A DNA stretch of 5,063 bases from Eubacteriales bacterium. GTDB lineage: Bacteria > Bacillota > Clostridia > JANYKE01. A program made the position numbers and the translations under genes. The notes beneath the pieces are model-generated. The model made no database searches. It saw nothing but the letters and a program-made list of their open reading frames with translations, and had not been told where the DNA came from. The stretch is taken from the NCBI GenBank assembly GCA_025361685.1, contig JANYKE010000098.1, forward strand, positions 1 through 5,063. Direction: 5' to 3'. Shown here one piece after another: positions 1 through 5,063 of the stretch (the first letter of the stretch is position 1; each line of letters begins with the position of its first letter).

Positions 1-822
1 GATCCACGTATGCCGACTTTATCGGGGATGCGTCGCAAAGGATATACACCTGAAGCAATCAAAGAATTTATCAGAAAAATTGGTGTATCAAAAACTGTCA
101 GCACGGTTGATTTCGGATTTCTTGAATTCTGTATTCGTGAGGATTTAAACAAAACTGCTAAGCGTGCAATGGCCGTACTCAATCCGGTTAAAGTAATTAT
201 CGATAATTATGACGAAGGTTTGACCGAAGAATTTGAGGTGGAAAATAATCCTGAGAATCCTGATGACGGCACAAGAAAAGTGACATTTTCCAAGGAAATT
301 TTTATTGAGCGCACAGACTTTATGGAAGAGCCTGAAAAAAAATATTTTAGACTTTCGCCGGGTGCAGAAGTAAGACTAAAGAGCTCGTATTATGTAACAT
401 GTACATCATTTGTTAAGGATGACAACGAAGAAATAAAAGAAATCCATTGCAAATATGATCCTGAATCAAAAGGCGGAACAACACCTGATAAGCGCAGAGT
501 GAAGGGAACCATTCATTGGGTTAATGCCAATGATTGTGTGGATGGTACAGTAAATTTATATGAACAGTTGTTTACTGATGAAAATCCCGGTGAAGATAAT
601 GACGGAGATTTTGTTAAGAGTATTAATCCTAATTCGCTTGAAACAATTACAACATGCAAATTTGAAAATTCAATTGCACTTGCAAAACCGGAAGACAAAT
701 TTCAGTTTTTCAGAATAGGATATTTTGTGCTGGATACAAAAAGTTTTTCAAACGGAAAAGCTGTCTTCAACCGAACAGTAGGACTAAAAGACAGCTGGGC
801 CAAAATTTCAAGCAAAAATTAA
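1..822 (+). CDS. glnS: Glutaminyl-tRNA synthetase, C-terminal half (5' end outside window)
   Basis: GlnRS is a cytoplasmic class Ic aminoacyl-tRNA synthetase that charges tRNA-Gln with glutamine using ATP. The reading frame is open from base 1 (Asp-Pro-Arg before the first Met), and DPRMPTLSGMRRKGYTP is the family's DDPRMPT block. The ATG at position 10 is therefore an internal Met and the gene is cut by the window edge. By comparison with E. coli GlnRS (about 554 residues), roughly 290 N-terminal residues are missing, including the catalytic Rossmann fold with HIGH and the MSK loop. The 273 residues seen cover the helical subdomain and the two anticodon-binding beta-barrels. Landmarks are CIREDLN and AMAVLNPVKV near 44-65, IHWV at 171-174, INPNSL at 208-213 and FNRTVGLKDSWAK near the C terminus. 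GlnRS is favoured over GluRS because bacterial GluRS has an all-helical anticodon domain. The gene is convergent with metK and looks intact to its TAA stop. Confidence 0.95.
   Translation, partial: DPRMPTLSGMRRKGYTPEAIKEFIRKIGVSKTVSTVDFGFLEFCIREDLNKTAKRAMAVLNPVKVIIDNYDEGLTEEFEVENNPENPDDGTRKVTFSKEIFIERTDFMEEPEKKYFRLSPGAEVRLKSSYYVTCTSFVKDDNEEIKEIHCKYDPESKGGTTPDKRRVKGTIHWVNANDCVDGTVNLYEQLFTDENPGEDNDGDFVKSINPNSLETITTCKFENSIALAKPEDKFQFFRIGYFVLDTKSFSNGKAVFNRTVGLKDSWAKISSKN
759..796 (-). terminator. Candidate metK terminator hairpin inside the glnS 3' end
   Basis: AGCTGTCTT at 759-767 is a perfect inverted repeat of AAGACAGCT at 788-796, with a 20-base loop. Read on the - strand, downstream of the metK stop, the stem is followed by a run of four T (759-756). 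That is short for an intrinsic terminator, and the loop is long. The sequence also encodes conserved GlnRS residues, so the pairing could be accidental. No stronger hairpin with a T-tract was seen near the convergent stop codons. Confidence 0.25.
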
Positions 823-828
823 ATTTTT
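814..828. terminator. Weak AT-only dyad at the glnS/metK convergence
   Basis: AAAAAT and ATTTTT flank a three-base centre across the glnS stop codon, ending in five T on the + strand. Pure A-T pairing makes it a poor stem. It is listed only because it sits where a terminator for glnS would be expected. Chance occurrence in AT-rich DNA is quite possible. Confidence 0.15.
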
Positions 829-834
829 ATAATA

Positions 835-2016
835 TCAAATATTTATTTTTAGCAAATCTAATTTTAGTTTTTCTGCCGTGTCAGTTTGCTCCCAAGGAAG
901 CGAAGCATCTGTTCGTCCAAAATGTCCGTATGCGGCAGTTTGCTTATATATAGGACGTTTTAGATTTAGCATACTGATAATTCCGTTTGGAGACAAATCA
1001 AAATTAAAATTTACAAGGTCATATATCTTTTCAATGGGAACAGTATTTGTTCCAAATGTTTCAATGAATAGTGAAATCGGCTGAGCAACACCGATGGCGT
1101 ATGCAACTTCTATTTCGCATTTTTTTGCCAATCCTGCAGCAATAATATTTTTAGCAACATATCGTGCTGCATATGCCGCACTTCTGTCAACTTTTGAAGG
1201 ATCCTTGCCTGAAAAAGCTCCGCCGCCATGTCTGGCATATCCGCCGTATGTGTCAACAATAATCTTTCTGCCTGTGTGACCGGAATCACCTTGCGGACCA
1301 CCTGTAACAAATCGTCCTGTTGGGTTAATAAATATTTTTGTATCTGCATCAATAAGGTTTGCAGGAATAGTTGCACGAATAACATGTTCTTCTATGTCTT
1401 TGCGAAGTGTTTCTATGTCAATTTCATCAACATCGGCACTTTGGGAAGAAACTACAACCGTATGAACACGAATAGGAATATCATTCTCATATTCAATTGT
1501 TACCTGAGTCTTGCCATCAGGTCGCAGATAGGGTAGAAGTCCTGATTTTCTAACTTCAGTAAGGCGACGTGCCAACTTGTGAGAGAGCGAAATCGGAAGA
1601 GGCATTAGTTCCTCTGTTTCGTCACTGGCAAACCCGAACATCATTCCTTGATCACCGGCACCACCTATATCAACGCCCTGTGCAATATCCGGAGACTGCT
1701 TGTCAATCGAAACAATAACTGAACATGTATCGCAGTCGAATCCGTAAGCTGTATTAGTATAGCCAATTTCGCGAATACATTCGCGCACAATAAATGGAAT
1801 ATCGCAATAGTATTTTGTTGTGATTTCACCGACAACAAGAACTAGACCGGTAGTTACAGTGACCTCGCATGCAACTCTTGCCTCGGGATCATTGGCCAAA
1901 ATATCATCCAAAATTGCATCAGATAAAATATCGCTAATCTTATCCGGATGCCCCTCAGTAACAGACTCTGAAGTAAAGAGTTTTTTTATGTTATCACCTG
2001 AATTATTATTCATCAT
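835..2016 (-). CDS. metK: S-adenosylmethionine synthetase (methionine adenosyltransferase)
   Basis: MetK makes S-adenosylmethionine from methionine and ATP, releasing phosphate and pyrophosphate; it is a cytoplasmic tetramer in known cases. With the start at 2016 the product is 393 residues, normal for bacterial MetK. Visible family motifs are [14 protein letters not shown] at 14-27 with catalytic His23, the methionine-site hexapeptide GAGDQG at 119-124, and the phosphate-binding GGGAFSGKD at 264-272 followed by [10 protein letters not shown]. The three-domain length is complete and no key residue is missing. The frame is open further upstream to a TTG at 2103, but that region holds the promoter and has no MetK similarity. 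AAGGAGA (2027-2021) lies 4 bases from the ATG at 2016 and 7 bases from a second ATG at 2013, so the true start is one of these two; 2013 has the better spacing and would give 392 residues. The short N-terminal stretch MMNNNSGDN before the core is slightly longer than usual. Confidence 0.97.
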   Translation of the reverse strand: MMNNNSGDNIKKLFTSESVTEGHPDKISDILSDAILDDILANDPEARVACEVTVTTGLVLVVGEITTKYYCDIPFIVRECIREIGYTNTAYGFDCDTCSVIVSIDKQSPDIAQGVDIGGAGDQGMMFGFASDETEELMPLPISLSHKLARRLTEVRKSGLLPYLRPDGKTQVTIEYENDIPIRVHTVVVSSQSADVDEIDIETLRKDIEEHVIRATIPANLIDADTKIFINPTGRFVTGGPQGDSGHTGRKIIVDTYGGYARHGGGAFSGKDPSKVDRSAAYAARYVAKNIIAAGLAKKCEIEVAYAIGVAQPISLFIETFGTNTVPIEKIYDLVNFNFDLSPNGIISMLNLKRPIYKQTAAYGHFGRTDASLPWEQTDTAEKLKLDLLKINI

Positions 2017-2020
2017 ATGG

Positions 2021-2027
2021 TCTCCTT
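2021..2027 (-). promoter_or_regulatory. metK ribosome binding site
   Basis: AAGGAGA on the - strand is a strong Shine-Dalgarno match. It decides the start: the adjacent ATG-ATG pair at 2016 and 2013 is served by it, while the upstream TTG (2103) and ATG (2070) are not. Confidence 0.85.
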
Positions 2028-2043
2028 CCAATTCAAACAAGCT

Positions 2044-2074
2044 ATTGATGTGTCGTTTGTCGCCACACATTAAT
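2044..2074 (-). promoter_or_regulatory. Dyad at the metK transcription start: leader hairpin or operator
   Basis: On the - strand ATGTGT (2070-2065) pairs with ACACAT (2053-2048). Three more pairs can form outside an A-C mismatch (2074-2072 with 2046-2044). Two C-G pairs can form inside past a bulged GG, leaving an ACAAA loop. The predicted transcription start falls near 2068, so the RNA would carry only the inner part of the stem. An operator for a dimeric repressor is an equally good reading. No known riboswitch class was recognised. Confidence 0.35.
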
Positions 2075-2103
2075 AGTATAGTATAAATATCATATATTGG
2101 CAA
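2075..2103 (-). promoter_or_regulatory. metK promoter, sigma-A type
   Basis: Read on the - strand: -35 TTGCCA (2103-2098), a 17-base spacer, and -10 TATACT (2080-2075). The predicted start of transcription is near 2068, giving a leader of about 50 bases before the metK start codon. A second TATACT (2085-2080) overlaps the -10 but has a poor 12-base spacing to the same -35. Confidence 0.7.
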
Positions 2104-2106
2104 TAA

Positions 2107-2173
2107 TGCAGATGTTTATGAGAATACTTGTGCAGATGTTTATGAGAATACTTGATTGTTATGCAAATACTTG
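2107..2173. repeat. Direct repeat array: two identical 24-bp units plus a degenerate third
   Basis: Units 2107-2130 and 2131-2154 are identical over all 24 bases and directly adjacent; each begins TGCAGATG and ends with TTATGAGAATACTTG. A third, partial unit at 2155-2173 matches the last 19 bases of the unit at 15 positions, ending TTATGCAAATACTTG, and lacks the first five bases. The array lies exactly between the -35 boxes of the divergent metK and cheR promoters, and its last three bases are the first three of the cheR -35. It could be a regulator-binding array or a slippage or duplication product. Confidence 0.9.
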
Positions 2174-2180
2174 ATATTAT
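2152..2180 (+). promoter_or_regulatory. Possible second (upstream) cheR promoter
   Basis: TTGATT (2152-2157), a 17-base spacer, and TATTAT (2175-2180) make a near-consensus sigma-A-like promoter. It is shifted 19 or more bases upstream of the better one and overlaps it. Its -35 begins in the last three bases of the second 24-bp repeat. The surrounding DNA is AT-rich, so a chance match is plausible. Confidence 0.3.
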
Positions 2181-2199
2181 TTATCCAAAAGCATATAAT
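2171..2199 (+). promoter_or_regulatory. cheR-kinase operon promoter, sigma-A type
   Basis: TTGATA (2171-2176), a 17-base spacer, and TATAAT (2194-2199) are almost perfect consensus elements. The predicted transcription start is near 2206, giving a leader of about 35 bases before the GTG start of the methyltransferase gene. Confidence 0.75.
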
Positions 2200-2240
2200 A
2201 AAATCTAGCTTATAGACAAAAAATATCTATTGGAGAATTT

Positions 2241-3059
2241 GTGAAAAAAAATATTGGTAAAATCATAAAGTCAATGGAACATCTGCACAAGAAGAATATC
2301 TCAATTTTTAATGTTACCTTTTTGATTGAAACTGTTGAAAGAAGAATGAAATCAGTTGAAATTATTAGCTTTGTGGAGTATTTTGACTATTTAGAAAAAA
2401 ATGCTAAAGAAGCTGAATTATTATTTGACTCAATGAATATTAATTATAGCGAATTTTTTAGAGAATCTTTGAGCTTCGAAATACTAGAGCAAAATATTTC
2501 CCCCGGGATTGTTGCAAGAACACCTGAAGGCGGTGAGATTAGGGTGTGGTCTGCGGGATGTGCAACAGGGCAAGAAGCATATTCTATTGCAATGCAATTT
2601 TTAGATATAATCGGAAACAGCAAAAAAAATATTCGCATTCGTGTTTTCGCTTCAGACATTTGCGAAGCAGCACTTTTTAAAGCAGAAAAGGGCACATATG
2701 GCATTAATGATATACAAAACGTTACGATCAGACGCCTAAACAAATACTTTGTCAAGACCGGTGAAACGTATACGATCATTCCTGAATTAAGACGGTGTGT
2801 TAATTTTATTAAATACGATATGTTGGATTTGTCTTCAGCTAATCCGCCGGAAAGCATCTATGGCGATTTTGATATTGTGATGTGCAGTAATATGTTGATG
2901 TACTATGAATCTGATTCTCAGCGTGTTATAATAAACAAATTAAAACAGGCAGTTTCACCGACAGGATATTTGGTAACCGGAGAGGTTGAAAAAAAGATTA
3001 TTGAGAATTGTACAATGTTGAAAAACGTATCTGCATATGGTCCGATATTCATAAAATAA
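2241..3059 (+). CDS. CheR-family SAM-dependent protein-glutamate methyltransferase
   Basis: CheR enzymes transfer a methyl group from SAM to glutamate side chains of chemoreceptors, tuning adaptation; they act in the cytoplasm at the receptor array. The 272-residue product has the two expected parts. A helical N-terminal domain (about 12-80) contains ETVERRM at 30-36 and NINYSEFFRES at 66-76, with the FFR signature. A SAM-binding Rossmann domain (about 95-272) contains VWSAGCATGQEAYSIAM at 102-118, FASDI at 136-140, NFIKYDMLD at 188-196 and FDIVMCSNMLMYY at 210-222. The last motif is usually CRNxxIYF, so the Arg is replaced by Ser while Asn217 and Tyr221 remain. The start is GTG, with GGAGA at 2232-2236 just upstream; the ATG at 2274 has no ribosome binding site. 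The gene ends 16 bases before a sensor kinase gene. Its target may be that kinase's signalling partners instead of a classical receptor, which is inference. No symbol is given because paralogues are common. Confidence 0.9.
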   Translation: MKKNIGKIIKSMEHLHKKNISIFNVTFLIETVERRMKSVEIISFVEYFDYLEKNAKEAELLFDSMNINYSEFFRESLSFEILEQNISPGIVARTPEGGEIRVWSAGCATGQEAYSIAMQFLDIIGNSKKNIRIRVFASDICEAALFKAEKGTYGINDIQNVTIRRLNKYFVKTGETYTIIPELRRCVNFIKYDMLDLSSANPPESIYGDFDIVMCSNMLMYYESDSQRVIINKLKQAVSPTGYLVTGEVEKKIIENCTMLKNVSAYGPIFIK

Positions 3060-3062
3060 AAT

Positions 3063-3066
3063 GGAG
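3063..3066 (+). promoter_or_regulatory. Ribosome binding site of the sensor kinase gene
   Basis: GGAG is followed after 9 bases by the ATG at 3076. In-frame ATGs at 3061 and 3067 either precede this site or lie only a base away, so 3076 is preferred. The product from 3076 begins MKIKNTKIGTQ, the usual short basic lead into the first membrane helix of this receptor type. Confidence 0.7.
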
Positions 3067-3075
3067 ATGAGTGCA

Positions 3076-5063
3076 ATGAAAATAAAAAATACAAAAATCG
3101 GAACACAATTAAGAATTGGTTTTGCAATAATAATTGGGCTTGTTATTTTGTTGGGTATTAATGCCTACACACAGACCGGCCAGCTCCAACGAGAGACAGA
3201 GACGATGTATCAGCACCCACTGCAAGTGAGAACAGCGATTGATGTTCTCGATTATGATGTTCTATCAATGAGCCTGAATCTTAGAGATTTGATTTTGGCA
3301 AAAACCGATATGGAAAGACAAGATATTTTAAAACTGATTACGGTAAGCTCCGATAATTCTGACGAGCAGTTTAAAATTATCAGAGCACAATATCTAGGCG
3401 AACCTGTAGATGTTGAAGATACTCATAAAAACTATATTGTTTGGAAGGCTTCATTTGATGAGAACAGGAAGCTGTTATCAGACGGAGATATTACGACAGT
3501 AAATAACAATATTATGGCCGGCGGAAAGACAGCACTGTACAGAAATGCATTATTGACATCAATTAGTAAAATTAATGATTTTGCCAATAATAAAGCTGAA
3601 TCTTTATATTTGAGTTCAATCAATTTAAGCAACACACTTAATCTCCAGTTATTGTTTGTAACAATTACAATTATAATTCTTATGCTCTTAATCAGCTTCT
3701 TTTTAAATAGAAATATTCGAAGACCTTTGCAGCATATGAATGACGCTATATTAAAATTTAATGAAGGTGATTTGAACAGTCGAAGTGGTTATAAGTTGGA
3801 AAATGAGTTTGGCATACTCTCAAATTCATTCAATAAACTTGCAGATATAGTTCAGAAAGATATAATTATAGATAAGAACACAGCAAGACTTACTGACGCA
3901 ATGCTAAGCGAAGAAGATGCCAAAAAATTCTTCAGAACAACCCTTGATGTGCTTTCCAAACTAACCGACTCGCAAATGGCAGCAGTATATTTGTTGAGTG
4001 ATAATCAAAAGATGCTTGAATATTTTGAGTCGATCGGACTGGATGAAAGCGCAAAACGGTCATTTGACATTGAAAGTCTTGAAGGTGCTTTTGGCGCAGC
4101 AGTATTCAATGGGACAATTCAGCATATAAAAAATATTCCGGATGACTCAAGGTTTGTATTCACCACAGTAACCGGCAAATTCATTCCGAAGGAAATGATT
4201 ACAATTCCGATTCTGACAGATCGAAGAGTTGTGGGTGTAATAACATTGATATCAATTGATAAATTTGCTAAATATACATTCGAATTGGTTGAAAATATTT
4301 CTGCTACATTGTGCACTCGTGTTGAAGGGATATTGGCATACAAAAAAATTGCGGAGGTTTCGGATATACTTAAGGAAAGAAATCGTGAGTTGGATGCACA
4401 GAAAAATGAATTGTCAAATCAGGCAAGTGAATTGACGCATCAAAACGTTGAACTTGAGGTTCAAAGGAAACAGCTTTACGAGGCAAGTCAACTCAAATCT
4501 AATTTTTTGTCCAACATGAGTCATGAATTGCGCACGCCTCTTAACTCAGTAATCGCTCTTACCGGTGTACTTAGCAGGAGACTGTCCAAACAGATTTCTG
4601 TAGAAGAAAACAGTTACTTAGAGATAATTGAGAGAAATGGTAAGAGTCTGCTAGTATTAATTAATGATATTCTTGATATTTCCAGAATAGAAGCAGGAAA
4701 AGAGGAAGTTACAATTACTAAGTTTAATTTGAATATTCTGATCAAAGACATTGTTGATATGATTAAGCCACAGGCAGACCAGAAAAACATTGAACTTTCA
4801 CATAGATCAGCTGATACTGAAATTTTCATTTCAGGTGATTCAGACAAAATTCATCATATTTTACAGAACCTGATTGCAAATGCTGTTAAGTTTACAGAAG
4901 CGGGAAGTGTTGTTGTTTCGGCAAAACAAAAAGAGAATGATATTGAAATAATCGTTACTGATTCAGGAATCGGAATCTCGGCAGAATATTTGCCACATAT
5001 TTTTGATGAATTCAGACAGGCAGACGGAAGCACATCCAGAAGATTTGGTGGAGCAGGTTTAGG
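3076..5063 (+). CDS. Membrane sensor histidine kinase, 4HB-HAMP-GAF-HisKA-HATPase (3' end outside window; possibly hybrid)
   Basis: The frame stays open from the ATG at 3076 to the window edge, giving 662 residues with the C terminus missing. Domains in order: membrane helix 14-30; an outside sensor region (about 31-190) resembling the four-helix-bundle domain of chemoreceptors, with MYQHP at 44-48; membrane helix 192-210; HAMP 211-262 with Pro217 and the ENEFG block at 242-246; a GAF-like domain about 270-425; a coiled coil 430-476 with repeated Q..EL units; HisKA with H-box SNMSHELRTPLN and phospho-acceptor His483; and HATPase_c with N-box NLIANAVKF (Asn598, Asn602), DSGIGIS (Asp629), FDEF and GGAGLG at 658 onward. 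All catalytic elements seen are intact, so autophosphorylation is expected. The ligand of the sensor and the GAF domain is unknown. No MCP signalling tip is present despite the MCP-like front end. Kinases of this layout often continue into receiver domains, but that part lies beyond the edge. It probably shares a transcript with the CheR-like gene. Confidence 0.93.
   Translation, partial: MKIKNTKIGTQLRIGFAIIIGLVILLGINAYTQTGQLQRETETMYQHPLQVRTAIDVLDYDVLSMSLNLRDLILAKTDMERQDILKLITVSSDNSDEQFKIIRAQYLGEPVDVEDTHKNYIVWKASFDENRKLLSDGDITTVNNNIMAGGKTALYRNALLTSISKINDFANNKAESLYLSSINLSNTLNLQLLFVTITIIILMLLISFFLNRNIRRPLQHMNDAILKFNEGDLNSRSGYKLENEFGILSNSFNKLADIVQKDIIIDKNTARLTDAMLSEEDAKKFFRTTLDVLSKLTDSQMAAVYLLSDNQKMLEYFESIGLDESAKRSFDIESLEGAFGAAVFNGTIQHIKNIPDDSRFVFTTVTGKFIPKEMITIPILTDRRVVGVITLISIDKFAKYTFELVENISATLCTRVEGILAYKKIAEVSDILKERNRELDAQKNELSNQASELTHQNVELEVQRKQLYEASQLKSNFLSNMSHELRTPLNSVIALTGVLSRRLSKQISVEENSYLEIIERNGKSLLVLINDILDISRIEAGKEEVTITKFNLNILIKDIVDMIKPQADQKNIELSHRSADTEIFISGDSDKIHHILQNLIANAVKFTEAGSVVVSAKQKENDIEIIVTDSGIGISAEYLPHIFDEFRQADGSTSRRFGGAGL

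Noticed and set aside
10..822. glnS-like gene starting at the ATG at position 10
   Set aside because: The frame is open upstream to base 1 and DPR before this Met matches the GlnRS DDPRMPT block, so this is an internal Met of a gene cut by the window edge.
1110..1385. 91-residue open frame on the - strand within metK
   Set aside because: It is an out-of-frame shadow of conserved MetK coding sequence.
878..1536. Several 60-100 residue open frames on the + strand opposite metK
   Set aside because: They are antisense to a fully recognised metK, lack ribosome binding sites and resemble no family.
2014..2103. Longer metK reading frame starting at TTG 2103 (or ATG 2070)
   Set aside because: The extra 29 residues have no MetK similarity, cover the promoter and predicted transcription start, and lack a ribosome binding site; AAGGAGA sits before 2016/2013 instead.
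2107..2173. CRISPR array or replication iterons
   Set aside because: The units are directly adjacent with no spacers and only two to three copies, and no Cas or replication gene is nearby.
2444..2857. 137-residue open frame on the - strand
   Set aside because: It is antisense to the conserved CheR motifs; no start signal or family likeness.
4366..4503. Repeat-rich coiled-coil stretch as a DNA-level repeat
   Set aside because: The periodicity is at the protein level (heptad-like Q..EL pattern) and normal for signalling linkers; the DNA units are not identical.
4119..4847. Small - strand open frames under the sensor kinase
   Set aside because: The + strand frame encodes continuous GAF, HisKA and HATPase motifs, so these are shadows.

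Overview
The window looks like AT-rich bacterial DNA. Gene content and protein style suggest a low-GC Gram-positive of the clostridial type: a clostridial-looking MetK, purine-rich GGAG-type ribosome binding sites, and sigma-A-like TTGATA/TATAAT promoters. This assignment rests on recognition by eye and is only moderately certain. Four protein genes fill almost the whole window, and no gene-free stretch exceeds about 225 bases.

Left part (1-2016): the 3' half of a glutaminyl-tRNA synthetase gene (glnS) enters from the left edge on the + strand. It meets a complete S-adenosylmethionine synthetase gene (metK) on the - strand tail to tail, with 12 bases between the stop codons. Both are housekeeping genes. 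A 9-bp inverted repeat in the last codons of glnS may serve as the metK terminator.

Middle (2017-2240): this is a divergent intergenic region between metK (leftward) and a cheR-like gene (rightward). A good sigma-A-type promoter can be read in each direction. The space between the two -35 boxes is filled by a direct-repeat array: two identical 24-bp units and a third degenerate unit that runs into the -35 box of the rightward promoter. The short metK leader carries a dyad near the predicted transcription start but no S-box (SAM-I) riboswitch.

Right part (2241-5063): a CheR-family SAM-dependent methyltransferase is followed 16 bases later by a large membrane histidine kinase gene that runs off the right edge. 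The kinase has an MCP-like four-helix-bundle sensor between two membrane segments, then HAMP, GAF, a signalling coiled coil, HisKA and HATPase domains. The two genes probably form one operon. The layout resembles chemosensory-like cassettes in which CheR is paired with a sensor kinase instead of a classical chemoreceptor. What CheR methylates here is open. MetK makes the SAM that the methyltransferase would consume, so the divergent pair could be co-controlled, but that is inference.
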